DNA of 64,000 nucleotides from QQVM01 sp964544885 (GCA_964544885.1 CAZJDX010000001.1:62001-126000), one strand, 5' to 3'. Counted from the stretch's first letter, positions 41,605 through 50,778 are shown. A program made the numbers and translations. The notes: generated by a model from the sequence alone, not told the origin.

Positions 41605-42846
41605 ATGAATTTAGCCTTGTTTATCGCTAAGCGGTATTTTATTAGCAAGAAATCACAGCGTGCGATCAATATCATTTCCATGATATCGGTTACCGGTGTG
41701 ACAATTGGTACTGCAGCGCTGATCATCATTCTGTCTGTCTTCAACGGATTCGAAAGTCTCATTCATAAACTATATAATTCCTTCGACCCTGATCTGAAGA
41801 TCACCAAAACGGAAGGAAAATCCTTTCTGACTTCTGGATTTCCGCTTGAAGAATTAAAAAAAATTGAAGGCATAATGCATCTTACTGAAGTTCTCGAAGA
41901 GAATGCGCTGGTCAGGTACCGCGATAAGCAAACGATCGTCACTTTAAAAGGTGTTACGGATGAGTTCTCGAAGATGAGCGGAGTGGATTCGATGATATTC
42001 GAAGGAAAGTACCTGCTCACTGAAGGAGACATCGACTATGCTATTGCCGGTGGTGGAATTGCCTATAAACTTCAACTCAATACCGCAGATCTTCTCAGTC
42101 AGCTTGAAATTTACGCCCCCAGGAAGAATCAGGCCAGTCTGCTTAACCCGGAAGAAGCTTTCAACCGTCGCTTTATAAGCGCATCCGGCGTTTTTTCCAT
42201 TCAGCAGGAATTTGATACCAAATATATCCTTGTTCCAATCCGCTTCACCAGAGAAATTCTTGAAAAAGAAGGGCATGTCAGCGCCATTGAAATCGGATTG
42301 AAAGCCGGAGCCGAATCAGAGAAGGTCAGGAAAGAGATCGTAGCGCTTTGCGGAGACACTTATCGTGTTCAGAACCGTTACGAGCTCCATGCGCTTATCT
42401 ATAAGATTATGAAATCCGAGAAGTGGGCTGTATTCCTGATACTTACTTTTGTGCTGATCATCGCGATATTCAATGTGATCAGTTCACTCACCATGATGGT
42501 CATTGAGAAGAAAAAAGATATTGGCATACTCCATAGTCTGGGCGCTCAAATGACCTTACTCCGGAATATATTTTTAGTTCAGGGTCTTTTCATTACCATG
42601 GCCGGAGCGCTGGCCGGATTGTTACTCGGCTTTGTCATTTGCTTTCTTCAGCAACGTTTCGGTCTTATACAACTCAGCGGCAGCGGCTCTTTTGTGATCG
42701 ACGCCTATCCGGTACTGATGAAAGCGACCGACTTTATATATGTGTTGTTGACGGTCTTCAGTATCGGACTCATTGCCGCCTGGTATCCGGCCAGAAGGCT
42801 CATAGGTGAATCTGTAAACGTAAAGGAAGCAAAGGCGGATACCTGA
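41605..42846 (+). CDS. LolC/LolE-family ABC transporter permease
   Basis: This 413-residue permease has an N-terminal helix after FIAKRYFISKKSQRAINIISMISVTGVTIGTAALIIILSVFNGFE, a typical LolC/E start, a periplasmic domain to about residue 265, and three C-terminal helices including VISSLTMMVIEKKKDIGILHSLGAQMTLLRNIFLVQGLFI. LolC/E proteins extract lipoproteins from the inner membrane with the ATPase LolD. The corresponding ATPase is not next to it; one LolD-like gene is at 11061 but has its own permease. In other Bacteroidota this gene often sits next to rbfA. Confidence 0.9.
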   Translation: MNLALFIAKRYFISKKSQRAINIISMISVTGVTIGTAALIIILSVFNGFESLIHKLYNSFDPDLKITKTEGKSFLTSGFPLEELKKIEGIMHLTEVLEENALVRYRDKQTIVTLKGVTDEFSKMSGVDSMIFEGKYLLTEGDIDYAIAGGGIAYKLQLNTADLLSQLEIYAPRKNQASLLNPEEAFNRRFISASGVFSIQQEFDTKYILVPIRFTREILEKEGHVSAIEIGLKAGAESEKVRKEIVALCGDTYRVQNRYELHALIYKIMKSEKWAVFLILTFVLIIAIFNVISSLTMMVIEKKKDIGILHSLGAQMTLLRNIFLVQGLFITMAGALAGLLLGFVICFLQQRFGLIQLSGSGSFVIDAYPVLMKATDFIYVLLTVFSIGLIAAWYPARRLIGESVNVKEAKADT

Positions 42847-42859
42847 AAATTACACCCGC

Positions 42860-43891
42860 TTATTCCCTGCTGAACTGTTTCAGGAAACGTACGTCATTCT
42901 CCGAAAAGAGCCGCAGGTCCTTCACATCATGAAGGAGCATGGCAATCCTCTCAATACCCATACCGAAGGCGAATCCGCTGTACTTATCTGCGTCAATTCC
43001 GCAATTGATCAGCACGTTCGGGTCCACCATCCCGCATCCAAGTATCTCAAGCCAGCCTGTATACTTGCACACATTGCAACCCTTTCCTTTACAGATGCTG
43101 CAGGTAACATCCATTTCCGCGGAAGGTTCTGTGAAGGGGAAATAAGACGGGCGAAGTCTGATCTTCGTTTCCTCACCGAACATTTCCCTGGAAAAATATA
43201 AAAGCGTTTGCTTCATATCCGCGAATGAAACGCCTTCATCTACATACAATCCTTCGACCTGATGGAAAAAACAATGCGCGCGTGCAGAAATAGCTTCATT
43301 CCGAAATACTCTTCCTGGAGCTAAGATCCTGACCGGAGGCTTGTTGTTTTCCATGACTCTTACCTGTACCGAAGAAGTATGGGTTCGCAGCGCGATGGAA
43401 TCACTGCCTCCGCGGTGTTCTATGAAAAAGGTATCCTGCATATCCCTTGCCGGATGATTTTCAGGGAAATTGAGCGCCGTAAAATTATGCCAGTCGTCTT
43501 CTATTTCCGGGCCGTCTTCCACAGTAAAGCCTATTCTCTCGAAGACTGACAGGATACGCCTCCTTGTCAGAGAGATCGGATGTCTTGTTCCAAGGGTATA
43601 TGGCTCGGCCGGAAGGCTCAGATCCTTTTCATCAAGTCCTCCAATGTCATTCAGCGCTTCGAGCGCGCCTTGTGCAAGTTGAAATTTTTCCTCTGCTTTT
43701 GTCTTCAAGTCATTGACGAGAAGTCCGAAATCTTTTCTCTGTTCCACCGGGAGATTTTTCATCTCGCCAAATAACTCAGATAGTATACCTTTTTTAGAAA
43801 GATACCTGAGTCTGAATGCTTCAAGCTGATCCCTCGTTGATGCCTCATAGCTGTCAACTTCCGCAATCAGCGCTTTAATTTTATCCTGCAT
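42860..43891 (-). CDS. pheS: Phenylalanine--tRNA ligase alpha subunit
   Basis: This 343-residue protein is PheS, the catalytic alpha subunit that charges tRNA-Phe together with PheT (not in this window). The N-terminus is a coiled coil (about residues 1-80). The class II core shows the motif 2 region GRVFRNEAISARAHCFFHQVEGLYVDEG and motif 3 near GFAFGMGIERIAML. SAEMDVTCSICKGKGCNVCKYTGWLEILGCGMV holds the conserved Gly-Cys-Gly segment near the active site. It converges with the permease gene, 13 bases apart, and is well conserved. Confidence 0.95.
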   Translation of the reverse strand: MQDKIKALIAEVDSYEASTRDQLEAFRLRYLSKKGILSELFGEMKNLPVEQRKDFGLLVNDLKTKAEEKFQLAQGALEALNDIGGLDEKDLSLPAEPYTLGTRHPISLTRRRILSVFERIGFTVEDGPEIEDDWHNFTALNFPENHPARDMQDTFFIEHRGGSDSIALRTHTSSVQVRVMENNKPPVRILAPGRVFRNEAISARAHCFFHQVEGLYVDEGVSFADMKQTLLYFSREMFGEETKIRLRPSYFPFTEPSAEMDVTCSICKGKGCNVCKYTGWLEILGCGMVDPNVLINCGIDADKYSGFAFGMGIERIAMLLHDVKDLRLFSENDVRFLKQFSRE

Positions 43892-43940
43892 ATAATTTTT
43901 ACCCGGCTTATGGCATTCCCGAATTGATAACGGATAATCC

Positions 43941-44660
43941 TTATTCTTTCCTGTCAGATTTCATTTCAACCGGAGACTCCGCTTCTTCGAACATCCTCAT
44001 TGTCATCCTAACGTCTTCAACCGGACGGTCACCGGGACGTGTCTTGACGGCGGCGATCTTATCGATCACTTCAAGTCCTTCTATGACCTGCCCGAAAACC
44101 GTATAATCCTGATCCAGCCAGGGAACCCCTCCGGTTGTCGTGTAGACGTCTCTCTGCGTCTGGCTCAGTTTAATATTTCTTTGTAACTCCAGCATATTAA
44201 GTTGTTCGGGAGTGAAAACCTGACCCTGTACGATATAAAACTGACAGCCACTTGATGCCTTTTCAGGATTAGGCGTTCTTGCGGCACAAAGAGCTCCCTT
44301 TCTGTGAAAAATGGTATCCACAAATTCCGCAGGGATTGTGTAACCGATATCACCCATTCCCAGTGCTTGTACGGAATCGGCGTTTTTAGACAAAGGATCT
44401 CCTCCCTGAATCATGAAATTCCTGATCACACGATGGAACAAAAGGCTGTCATAAAAACGATTTTCCACGAGTTTGATAAAATTATCCCGGTGTTGAGGTG
44501 TGGCATCAAAGAGCATTACTTTCATGTCTCCATAAGGAGTACTGATGATGACCAGCCCGGAACCGGAAGAGGCTGCAGCAGGTTCAGCGCTTTCTTTTTG
44601 TGCGAAAAGTGAAACACTTAGCAACAGAATGAGCGTACAAGTAGCAGTAAATCGCTTCAT
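43941..44660 (-). CDS. Exported peptidyl-prolyl cis-trans isomerase (cyclophilin type)
   Basis: This 239-residue protein catalyses proline isomerisation during folding of exported proteins. A signal peptide MKRFTATCTLILLLSVSLFAQ is followed by a cyclophilin domain with YGDMKVMLFDATPQHRDNFIKLVENRFYDSLLFHRVIRNFMIQGGDP, where the Phe-His-Arg and Met-Ile-Gln-Gly-Gly-Asp residues line the active site. Insertions give it the longer length typical of Bacteroidota members. An ATG at 44669 gives three extra residues; an upstream TTG is unlikely. The lipoprotein gene starts 50 bases away on the other strand. Confidence 0.9.
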   Translation of the reverse strand: MKRFTATCTLILLLSVSLFAQKESAEPAAASSGSGLVIISTPYGDMKVMLFDATPQHRDNFIKLVENRFYDSLLFHRVIRNFMIQGGDPLSKNADSVQALGMGDIGYTIPAEFVDTIFHRKGALCAARTPNPEKASSGCQFYIVQGQVFTPEQLNMLELQRNIKLSQTQRDVYTTTGGVPWLDQDYTVFGQVIEGLEVIDKIAAVKTRPGDRPVEDVRMTMRMFEEAESPVEMKSDRKE

Positions 44661-44712
44661 ATTTTCCATATTTTTGTATATCCGGTAGTTCTGCAATATT
44701 AACCAAAATCAA

Positions 44713-45081
44713 ATGAATAAAGAAAAAAGCGGTTTCAGAATCGGACTATTGCTGGCGGCGCTGCTGGTTTCACTTTCCTTTTTCTCTTGCAAGAAAGACG
44801 GACCGACCATTGCAGTAATTACAGTCGTCGATTCCGTCAGTCGTCCGGTACAGGGTGCCAGGGTTATACTCTGGCAGGACACCGCCGTTAATAAAAGTAA
44901 CGGAGTTGCATCCGAGCTGCGTGTGACGAAAACGACCGACGCGGCAGGGAGAGCTGAGTTTGAATTTCAACTGGAGGCGTTTTTAAATATAGACGTGATC
45001 TTTAACGCTGATACTGCCCGTAGTTTCATTCGGCTGAAGGAACATGAGACGGTCAACAAGACCATTACTGTATCGATCTGA
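44713..45081 (+). CDS. Small lipoprotein with a carboxypeptidase-regulatory-like domain
   Basis: This 122-residue protein has a lipoprotein signal (GLLLAALLVSLSFFSC, Cys about residue 26) and a short beta-sandwich domain: VITVVDSVSRPVQGARVILWQDT, with TTDAAGRAEFEFQLEAFLNIDV and a final HETVNKTITVSI. This is the layout of carboxypeptidase regulatory-like (transthyretin-like) modules, which bind or decorate surface proteins. No enzymatic residue is seen. It is probably anchored to the outer membrane. Divergent from the cyclophilin gene and convergent with the conserved unknown at 45112. Confidence 0.8.
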   Translation: MNKEKSGFRIGLLLAALLVSLSFFSCKKDGPTIAVITVVDSVSRPVQGARVILWQDTAVNKSNGVASELRVTKTTDAAGRAEFEFQLEAFLNIDVIFNADTARSFIRLKEHETVNKTITVSI

Positions 45082-45111
45082 GCGTAGCCTCCGCATATCC
45101 TGATCAGATCG

Positions 45112-45468
45112 TCAATCAAATCCCGCTTCTGTTTCAAAATATTCGATTGCCGCCTGTTTTAGCAAAAGATCCTGTTCTTTTAACGTGAGAGGTGGCAGTT
45201 TCTTTACAAGTTCCCAGTGTGGCCAACCGTTTTCATCCAAACCGGCAAGTACATAGTATCCGAACGTACTGAGTAAACGGCATACAGCTATATGCATGAG
45301 GTCCTGCTTTTCATCTTTCGAGTACTTCATGGGACCTTTACCCAGTTCCTGAACCCCTATCAGAAAGAGGATGGCCTGCAGATCGGGTTCTTCGCCAAAC
45401 TGTCTGGCCAGGCGTAATCCCAGCTTTTCCCATTTTTCTTTTAAAACTTGTAAATCAACCGAATCCAT
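45112..45468 (-). CDS. Conserved protein of unknown function
   Basis: This 118-residue soluble protein (SVDLQVLKEKWEKLGLRLARQFGEEPDLQAILFLIGVQELGKG, then SKDEKQDLMHIAVCRLLSTFGYYVLAGLDENGWPHWELVKKLPPLTLKEQDLLLKQAAIEYFE) is largely helical, with a conserved-looking central VLAGLDENGWPHWE. I recognise no named family, though it resembles a short protein found across Bacteroidota. I start at ATG 45468 since a TACCTTTG box ends 7 bases upstream of it; the frame is open further upstream but that part precedes the promoter. Confidence 0.8.
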   Translation of the reverse strand: MDSVDLQVLKEKWEKLGLRLARQFGEEPDLQAILFLIGVQELGKGPMKYSKDEKQDLMHIAVCRLLSTFGYYVLAGLDENGWPHWELVKKLPPLTLKEQDLLLKQAAIEYFETEAGFD

Positions 45469-45475
45469 ACTTTTA

Positions 45476-45483
45476 CAAAGGTA
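45476..45483 (-). promoter_or_regulatory. -7 box of the 45112 gene
   Basis: The minus strand reads TACCTTTG, a full TAnnTTTG match, seven bases before the ATG at 45468. The spacing suggests a near-leaderless mRNA. Confidence 0.6.
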
Positions 45484-45542
45484 TCGACTATTTTCGGGGT
45501 TTACTACCTTTACGGGCCTCGTAAGATTTCCTGTTGACCAAA

Positions 45543-46688
45543 GTGCTACAAAAAATAAAAAACCTTTTTTTTCTTTCAAGCCTACTGTTTCTTCTAGCGG
45601 ATATTAATTCCGCATCAGCGCAGCAGAAAACAGGACAACCTGTCGACATCGTTTTCTGCCTGGATCTGAGCAGCAGTGCAAACGGACTGATTGATCAAAT
45701 GCGAAATCACCTTTGGGATTATTGGTATTTTCTTTCAAGGTGTCAACCGGTTCCAGACTTCAGGATTAGTGTTGTGGCTTACTCGCGTTTCAGTTATGGG
45801 AAAAAAAATGGCTACGTAAAAGTATTGAAAGACTTCACCACGGATTTTGAGATGCTGAGCGCTATTCTGTATAAAATTCCTTCAAGAATCGAAAAAGGAG
45901 ACCAATATGTAGGATCGGCGCTGAATATGTGTCTGAAAAAACTCAGCTGGTCAAGAGATCCCGACGCGCTGAAAATAATCTTTCTGGTTGGGAACGGAGA
46001 TGTAAAACTGGGAGCAGAGGATATAGACCGCGTGACGGAAAAACTGGTTTCACAGGGGGTGATCATCAATACGGTTTATTGCACCGTTCCCGGGGAGAGA
46101 AAAGCCATCCGCGGATGGAGCAGGCTGGCCGAAAATGGTAACGGCAAGATGTCGGTGATATCGCTGCGGAACCGATACTTCGACAGGTTAAATGGATTTG
46201 ACCTTCCAAGGTTTCGTGCATTGAACAGAAAATTCAATAATACCTATTTGTATTATGGAGAAGGCGGAAGCAAGAGATGGAGGATCATGGTCAATGAAGA
46301 CAACCATATTTTTATTACCAATACGGAAGGGTACCGGTACAGGTCTTTATATAAGATCTCCGATTATTATCAGAAGAAAAATCATTCATGGGATCTGGTA
46401 GATCTTTATTATAAAAATCCGGTTGGATTTATGGACGCGGAAAGGAAATTCATGAACGATTCCTGCAAACGAATGAGTGCGGAAAAATTAAAGTCCTATA
46501 TCGTCTACAAAAAGTACGAAAGAAAGAAACTCAGTGCGATGATTGCCGATATGATCGCTGAAAAGGAGTTAAAGGACAGGGTAGATGGAAAGGTAATGGA
46601 AAAAAGTATGGCAACGCTTGACATCGTAACAATGCATATGATCCGAGACCTGTTAATGGGAAGGGGGATCAAATGTCCGGTTTACTAA
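45543..46688 (+). CDS. Secreted von Willebrand factor A domain protein
   Basis: This protein of about 381 residues has a signal peptide (LFFLSSLLFLLADINSASAQ) and a VWA domain with the MIDAS motif DLSSS (VDIVFCLDLSSSANG), which binds a divalent ion and ligands. The second half (NTYLYYGEGGSKRWRIMVNEDNHIFITNTEGYRYRSLYKISDYYQ) has no known family. No T9SS tail is evident, so it is likely periplasmic. There is no ATG near the start: GTG 45543 and TTG 45534 are both possible and I prefer GTG, as used elsewhere in this window. The role is unknown; such domains mediate protein contacts. Confidence 0.8.
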   Translation: MLQKIKNLFFLSSLLFLLADINSASAQQKTGQPVDIVFCLDLSSSANGLIDQMRNHLWDYWYFLSRCQPVPDFRISVVAYSRFSYGKKNGYVKVLKDFTTDFEMLSAILYKIPSRIEKGDQYVGSALNMCLKKLSWSRDPDALKIIFLVGNGDVKLGAEDIDRVTEKLVSQGVIINTVYCTVPGERKAIRGWSRLAENGNGKMSVISLRNRYFDRLNGFDLPRFRALNRKFNNTYLYYGEGGSKRWRIMVNEDNHIFITNTEGYRYRSLYKISDYYQKKNHSWDLVDLYYKNPVGFMDAERKFMNDSCKRMSAEKLKSYIVYKKYERKKLSAMIADMIAEKELKDRVDGKVMEKSMATLDIVTMHMIRDLLMGRGIKCPVY

Positions 46689-46742
46689 ATTTCGCTTCCC
46701 GTATTTATAAAATTACATTCATGGAATTATCAGCTTGGTCAG

Positions 46743-47459
46743 ATGAAAAGGTGGAATAAATGGATATTCGGAGGGCTTGGATGGGCACTGGGTGGGCCTA
46801 TCGGAGGCATCCTGGGTTTCGCTCTGGGTTCAATAACTGAGGAGAGTCAGAAAAAATACAAGGCCGGCGCTTCCGTGTTGCCAAACGATTTCAGCGCGGT
46901 TCTGCTTGTACTCTGCGCAGCTGTGATGAAGGCCGACCAGAAAGTTATGAGATCCGAACTGGATTATGTTAAACGGTTTTTTATCAGGCAATTTGGTGAA
47001 GCGCAGACACTCGCCCGAATGCAGTTATTCAGGGAAATTCTTAAACAGGAAATCCCTCTTGCTCAGGTTTGCGTTCAGGTCAGACAACACCTTGATCATC
47101 CATCGAGACTTGAATTAATTCACCTTTTATTCGGTCTGGCAGGTATTGACGGCGCCGTCGGCAATGCTGAAATGATGGTGATAGGACAGATAGCTTCACT
47201 TACCGGTGTCTCTGATAAAGACTTTGAAAGTATAAAAGCCATGTTTGTCAAGGATACCGAATCGGCTTATAAAATTCTGGAAATCGACAGAACGGCAAGC
47301 AATGAAGAATTGAAAAAGGCTTACAGAAGGATGGCAATGAAGTATCACCCTGACAAGGTCCATCACCTGGGTCCTGAATACCAGAAAGATGCTCAGGAAA
47401 AATTCAGGAAGATCAATGAGGCGTATGAGAATATCCGCACCGAGCGTGGTATTCAATAG
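46743..47459 (+). CDS. TerB-DnaJ domain protein (DjlA-like)
   Basis: This 238-residue protein starts with a glycine-rich hydrophobic segment (FGGLGWALGGPIGGILGFALGSI), then a TerB-like helical domain (residues about 45-165) and a C-terminal J-domain (SAYKILEIDRTASNEELKKAYRRMAMKYHPDK, HPD at 202-204). The order matches DjlA, a membrane-anchored J-protein that stimulates DnaK ATPase activity. The HPD tripeptide is intact, so it should activate DnaK. It lies 54 bases after the VWA gene and 55 before the CvpA gene. Confidence 0.9.
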   Translation: MKRWNKWIFGGLGWALGGPIGGILGFALGSITEESQKKYKAGASVLPNDFSAVLLVLCAAVMKADQKVMRSELDYVKRFFIRQFGEAQTLARMQLFREILKQEIPLAQVCVQVRQHLDHPSRLELIHLLFGLAGIDGAVGNAEMMVIGQIASLTGVSDKDFESIKAMFVKDTESAYKILEIDRTASNEELKKAYRRMAMKYHPDKVHHLGPEYQKDAQEKFRKINEAYENIRTERGIQ

Positions 47460-47514
47460 AACTTATCATGAAGAATCGCAAACAGCAGAAACTGTCTGAA
47501 CATGCCCAACTCAA

Positions 47515-48033
47515 ATGCTTGACTTTGTCTTAGCGATCCTTATCCTCATTGGACTTGTCCGCGGTTTTATTAACGGCTTCATCTTTGAGGTCGCGATACT
47601 GGGCGTTTTGTTCCTGGGACTATGGGCAGGTTTCAGGTTTGCGGGATTTGCCTCGCCATACATTCTCAAAGTAGCAGACCCCGACCCGAAAACGCTTTAC
47701 TACATTTCAGGATTCGTCATGTTCCTTGTTATTTCCACCGGAGTGATACTGGTCGCCAGACTTTTTACGGGTCTGATTAATATGGCAGCTCTTGGAATCT
47801 TCAACAAGATCGCAGGCGCTTTGTTTGGAGCTTTCAAGTACGCATTAGTATTGAGTATATTGATTTTTTATTTCAACAAACTCGACAGCCGTTACCGGTG
47901 GATGAATCCTGACACCAAAGCTGATTCCATCCTGTACTATCCTTTGTCACGAATCGCGCCAGCAGTAATACCTTTGATTGAAGGGATGAGGCCTGAGTTT
48001 TTTCCTCAACAAACAGGCAAGACAGGTAATTAA
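47515..48033 (+). CDS. CvpA family membrane protein
   Basis: This 172-residue protein has four to five transmembrane helices, beginning MLDFVLAILILIGLVRGFINGFIFEVAILGVLFLGLWAGFRFA, the opening pattern of CvpA (colicin V production) proteins. FDKI-like and SILIFYFNKLDSRYRWMNPDTK sequences follow. E. coli CvpA is needed for colicin V export and envelope stress tolerance, but the biochemical role is unknown. The gene ends by overlapping the convergent MFS gene by four bases. Confidence 0.9.
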   Translation: MLDFVLAILILIGLVRGFINGFIFEVAILGVLFLGLWAGFRFAGFASPYILKVADPDPKTLYYISGFVMFLVISTGVILVARLFTGLINMAALGIFNKIAGALFGAFKYALVLSILIFYFNKLDSRYRWMNPDTKADSILYYPLSRIAPAVIPLIEGMRPEFFPQQTGKTGN

Positions 48034-49205
48034 CCTTTTTTCCTCAAAAAAGCCAGCATACCCATACCTGCAAGTGTCATAACTACCAGGATATACCAAG
48101 TCGTCACAAATCCAAAAGCGTTAATCGACTGCATTCCTGCATTATGACTGAATACGTGGGAAACCGAAAACGCAATGCTGTACAAGGCCATGTATTCTCC
48201 GCTTTTACCCTTTTTAGAATACTCCAGGGCATAAGAATTTGAGAATGGGAATATGAGCATTTCTCCCAGTGTCATCAGGATAAGGGCAGGAATTAATATG
48301 GATGATGATGGACTCAGGTTCATTATCAAAAAGCTTAGGGCAAGAAGCAGCATTCCCGCATGAATGATCCTGATCTTTGGAATATTCCGGCGTTCAAGGG
48401 CGTGCACCATTGGCATCTCCAGTAAGAAAATTATCAGCCCATTCAATCCCATGAGTAATCCGATACTCTTCTCGCTCAGAAAGTGTATGTCTTTGTAGAA
48501 CAAGGGAACCGTTGAGAAATACTGAAGGAAAACAAAACCAAAAATCATCATGACTACAATGAAGATCCAATACTGTCCGTCTCGATAAGCGGAACGCGTG
48601 CCTTCCTGAACGGGCTGATCCAGCGGTCTGGCTTTCTTTGGATGAAGCAGTCTCAATAAGACCAATCCGGCAAAGAGGGAAGTCAGACCATCAATCCAGA
48701 ATAAACCCCCGTAACCCATGGAAGCAATGATCAAGCCACCGGCTGCCGGTCCGGCTGCGAAGCCCAGGTTGATTGCCAGTCTGATCAGCGTGATGGAACG
48801 GGTTTTGTTCTCGGGTTTGCTGTACACATTAACGGCCACAAACATGGCCGGACGAAAGGCATCAGCAACGGTGAGCAATAAAAAAATTCCTATACACAGA
48901 GCTTCGAAACTGTTTAGATACCGGAGAAGAATAAATAAAAAACAAGAGAAGACAAGGCTTCCTGTCATCACTCTGTAATAACCCATTCTGTCGGTGAGTT
49001 TACCGCCAAGCCAGGAGCCGGCGACTGAACCGAGGCCAAAGCAGCTCATTATCCATCCAACCTCGGACAGCGAAAAATGCTTCTCCTTGGTAAGGTATAA
49101 TGAAAGAAAGGGAATGACCATTGTGCCCGCCCTGTTGATAAGGGTTACCAGAGCGAGATACCAAACTTCCCGTGAAAGACCGAGGTAAGAAGATCTGAAA
49201 AGCAT
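48030..49205 (-). CDS. MFS transporter
   Basis: This 391-residue protein is a 12-helix major facilitator with no signal sequence. The motif A-like sequence GSWLGGKLTDRMGYYRV lies between helices 2 and 3, and the overall pattern is that of drug or sugar-efflux exporters of the DHA1 type. Substrate unknown. A TACATTTG box lies on the minus strand at 49263-49270, 58 bases before the ATG, so there is room for a leader. It is convergent with cvpA and in tandem with pgk. Confidence 0.87.
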   Translation of the reverse strand: MLFRSSYLGLSREVWYLALVTLINRAGTMVIPFLSLYLTKEKHFSLSEVGWIMSCFGLGSVAGSWLGGKLTDRMGYYRVMTGSLVFSCFLFILLRYLNSFEALCIGIFLLLTVADAFRPAMFVAVNVYSKPENKTRSITLIRLAINLGFAAGPAAGGLIIASMGYGGLFWIDGLTSLFAGLVLLRLLHPKKARPLDQPVQEGTRSAYRDGQYWIFIVVMMIFGFVFLQYFSTVPLFYKDIHFLSEKSIGLLMGLNGLIIFLLEMPMVHALERRNIPKIRIIHAGMLLLALSFLIMNLSPSSSILIPALILMTLGEMLIFPFSNSYALEYSKKGKSGEYMALYSIAFSVSHVFSHNAGMQSINAFGFVTTWYILVVMTLAGMGMLAFLRKKG

Positions 49206-49262
49206 CCGGGGAGTGGTTATATGTTGTGATCAGTAATTAAGAAACCAATATAAGCAGTCAAA

Positions 49263-49270
49263 CAAATGTA
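49263..49270 (-). promoter_or_regulatory. Candidate -7 box of the MFS gene
   Basis: The minus strand reads TACATTTG, a TAnnTTTG match, 58 nt before the ATG at 49205. Confidence 0.35.
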
Positions 49271-49421
49271 GATTTAAAAATCTGCCAGAAAAACCTCTCA
49301 GAACCGATATCCGCATTGTGGAGGCTGTTAATAAATCTACTTATGGTAGTGGGTATGTTATTGAGCATGACAAACATGACCTGCTCATAATGCGAGAGAC
49401 AAGCCGGTGATGAGTGCCGTA

Positions 49422-50636
49422 TCAGGAATCACGCAGTGCATTCACACCCGGAAGAACTTTTCCCTCAAAGTATTCGAGTAAGGCGCCGCCACCTGTAGAG
49501 ACATAGGAAACCTTATCGGCATAACCGAAGGTATTTACCGCGGCGGCAGAGTCACCTCCACCGATGAGTGAATAAGCGCCTGCTTCGGTTGCATCCGCAA
49601 TTGCCTGGGCAATTGAACGTGTTCCGTTCTCGAATTTTTTCATTTCAAAAACCCCCATCGGTCCGTTCCACAAAATAGTTTTTGATTTACGGATATGCTC
49701 CGAAAACTGTCTGATGGCTTCTGGTCCAATATCCAGACCCATCCAGTTGTCAGGAATATTCATGTTATCCGCTACACGAGTGGTTGCATCCTTGTCAAAC
49801 TTATCGGCAAGCACAGAATCCGGAGGAAGGAGAAGGAGGCAGTTTTTCTCTTTTGCTTTTCGGATCAGGTCGCGGGCAATATCAACCCTGTCGGGTTCAA
49901 GCAAGGAATTGCCTGTTGAGCCACCCAATGCTTTAAAAAATGTATAAGACATTCCCCCTCCAATTAAAATAGTATCCGCCTTATCCAACAGGTTTTCGAT
50001 GATCATAATTTTATCACTAACCTTGGCTCCACCCATAACCGCAGTGAAGGGCCTTTCGGCGCTATGCATTACTTTTTCTGCATTGAGCAATTCAGCCGCC
50101 ATAAGTAAACCCGCACATTTTTTACCTGGGAAAAAATCGGCTATGACAGCAGTGGAAGCGTGCGCTCTGTGTGCCGTACCAAAGGCATCATTCACGTAGA
50201 AGTCGCCCAACAGCGAAAGTTGCCTTGCAAATTCCCTGTCTCCCTTTTCTTCCTCTTTATGAAACCGGAGATTTTCAAGCAACAGGATCTCCCTGGGTTT
50301 CAGACCTGATGCAAGTCCTGCCGCCTCCTCACCAATACAGACCGGTGAGAACTTTACCGGCAGGTTGAGCAATTCAGCAGTGCGGCCGAGGGTGAGTTTT
50401 AGAGTAAACCTGGCGATATCAAGACTGCCATCTTCCTTTAATTTCTTTAATGGCCTTCCCAGATGGCTCATGAGAATGACACTTCCACCATCGTTCAGGA
50501 TTTTTTTTATCGTGGGAAGCGCGGAACGAATGCGGCTGTCATCCGTGATGTTATTGTTCTTATCGAGTGGAACGTTGAAATCAACTCTCAGAAGCACCTT
50601 GCGGCCATTAAAATTAAAGTCGTTAATCGTTTTCAT
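49422..50636 (-). CDS. pgk: Phosphoglycerate kinase
   Basis: This 404-residue glycolytic enzyme transfers phosphate between 1,3-bisphosphoglycerate and ADP. It has the N-terminal substrate region LLRVDFNVPLDKN, the conserved HLGRP and FGTAHRAHAS segments, the hinge-adjacent GGAKVSDKIMIIENL and the C-terminal nucleotide site GGGDSAAAVN. Length and motifs are standard. The start at 50636 follows a TATCTTTG box by only eight bases. It diverges from holB, whose own box is about 120 bases away. Confidence 0.96.
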   Translation of the reverse strand: MKTINDFNFNGRKVLLRVDFNVPLDKNNNITDDSRIRSALPTIKKILNDGGSVILMSHLGRPLKKLKEDGSLDIARFTLKLTLGRTAELLNLPVKFSPVCIGEEAAGLASGLKPREILLLENLRFHKEEEKGDREFARQLSLLGDFYVNDAFGTAHRAHASTAVIADFFPGKKCAGLLMAAELLNAEKVMHSAERPFTAVMGGAKVSDKIMIIENLLDKADTILIGGGMSYTFFKALGGSTGNSLLEPDRVDIARDLIRKAKEKNCLLLLPPDSVLADKFDKDATTRVADNMNIPDNWMGLDIGPEAIRQFSEHIRKSKTILWNGPMGVFEMKKFENGTRSIAQAIADATEAGAYSLIGGGDSAAAVNTFGYADKVSYVSTGGGALLEYFEGKVLPGVNALRDS

Positions 50637-50644
50637 ATAGAGGA

Positions 50645-50652
50645 CAAAGATA
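50645..50652 (-). promoter_or_regulatory. -7 box of pgk
   Basis: The minus strand reads TATCTTTG, a full TAnnTTTG match, eight bases before the pgk ATG. The mRNA is likely to have a very short leader. Confidence 0.6.
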
Positions 50653-50766
50653 ATCTCAAATTCTCATCGGAAAAGAACCTGTATGGGCCGGTAAACAATA
50701 TCACCGGAAATGTTTGCCTGCTTTTTCAGGATTCTTTTCCTGATATGCAGGTGACGGCGAATAAAC

Positions 50767-50774
50767 TATCTTTG
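50767..50774 (+). promoter_or_regulatory. -7 box of holB
   Basis: TATCTTTG lies four bases before the ATG at 50779, so transcription should begin at or next to the start codon (leaderless). Confidence 0.6.
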
Positions 50775-50778
50775 TACG

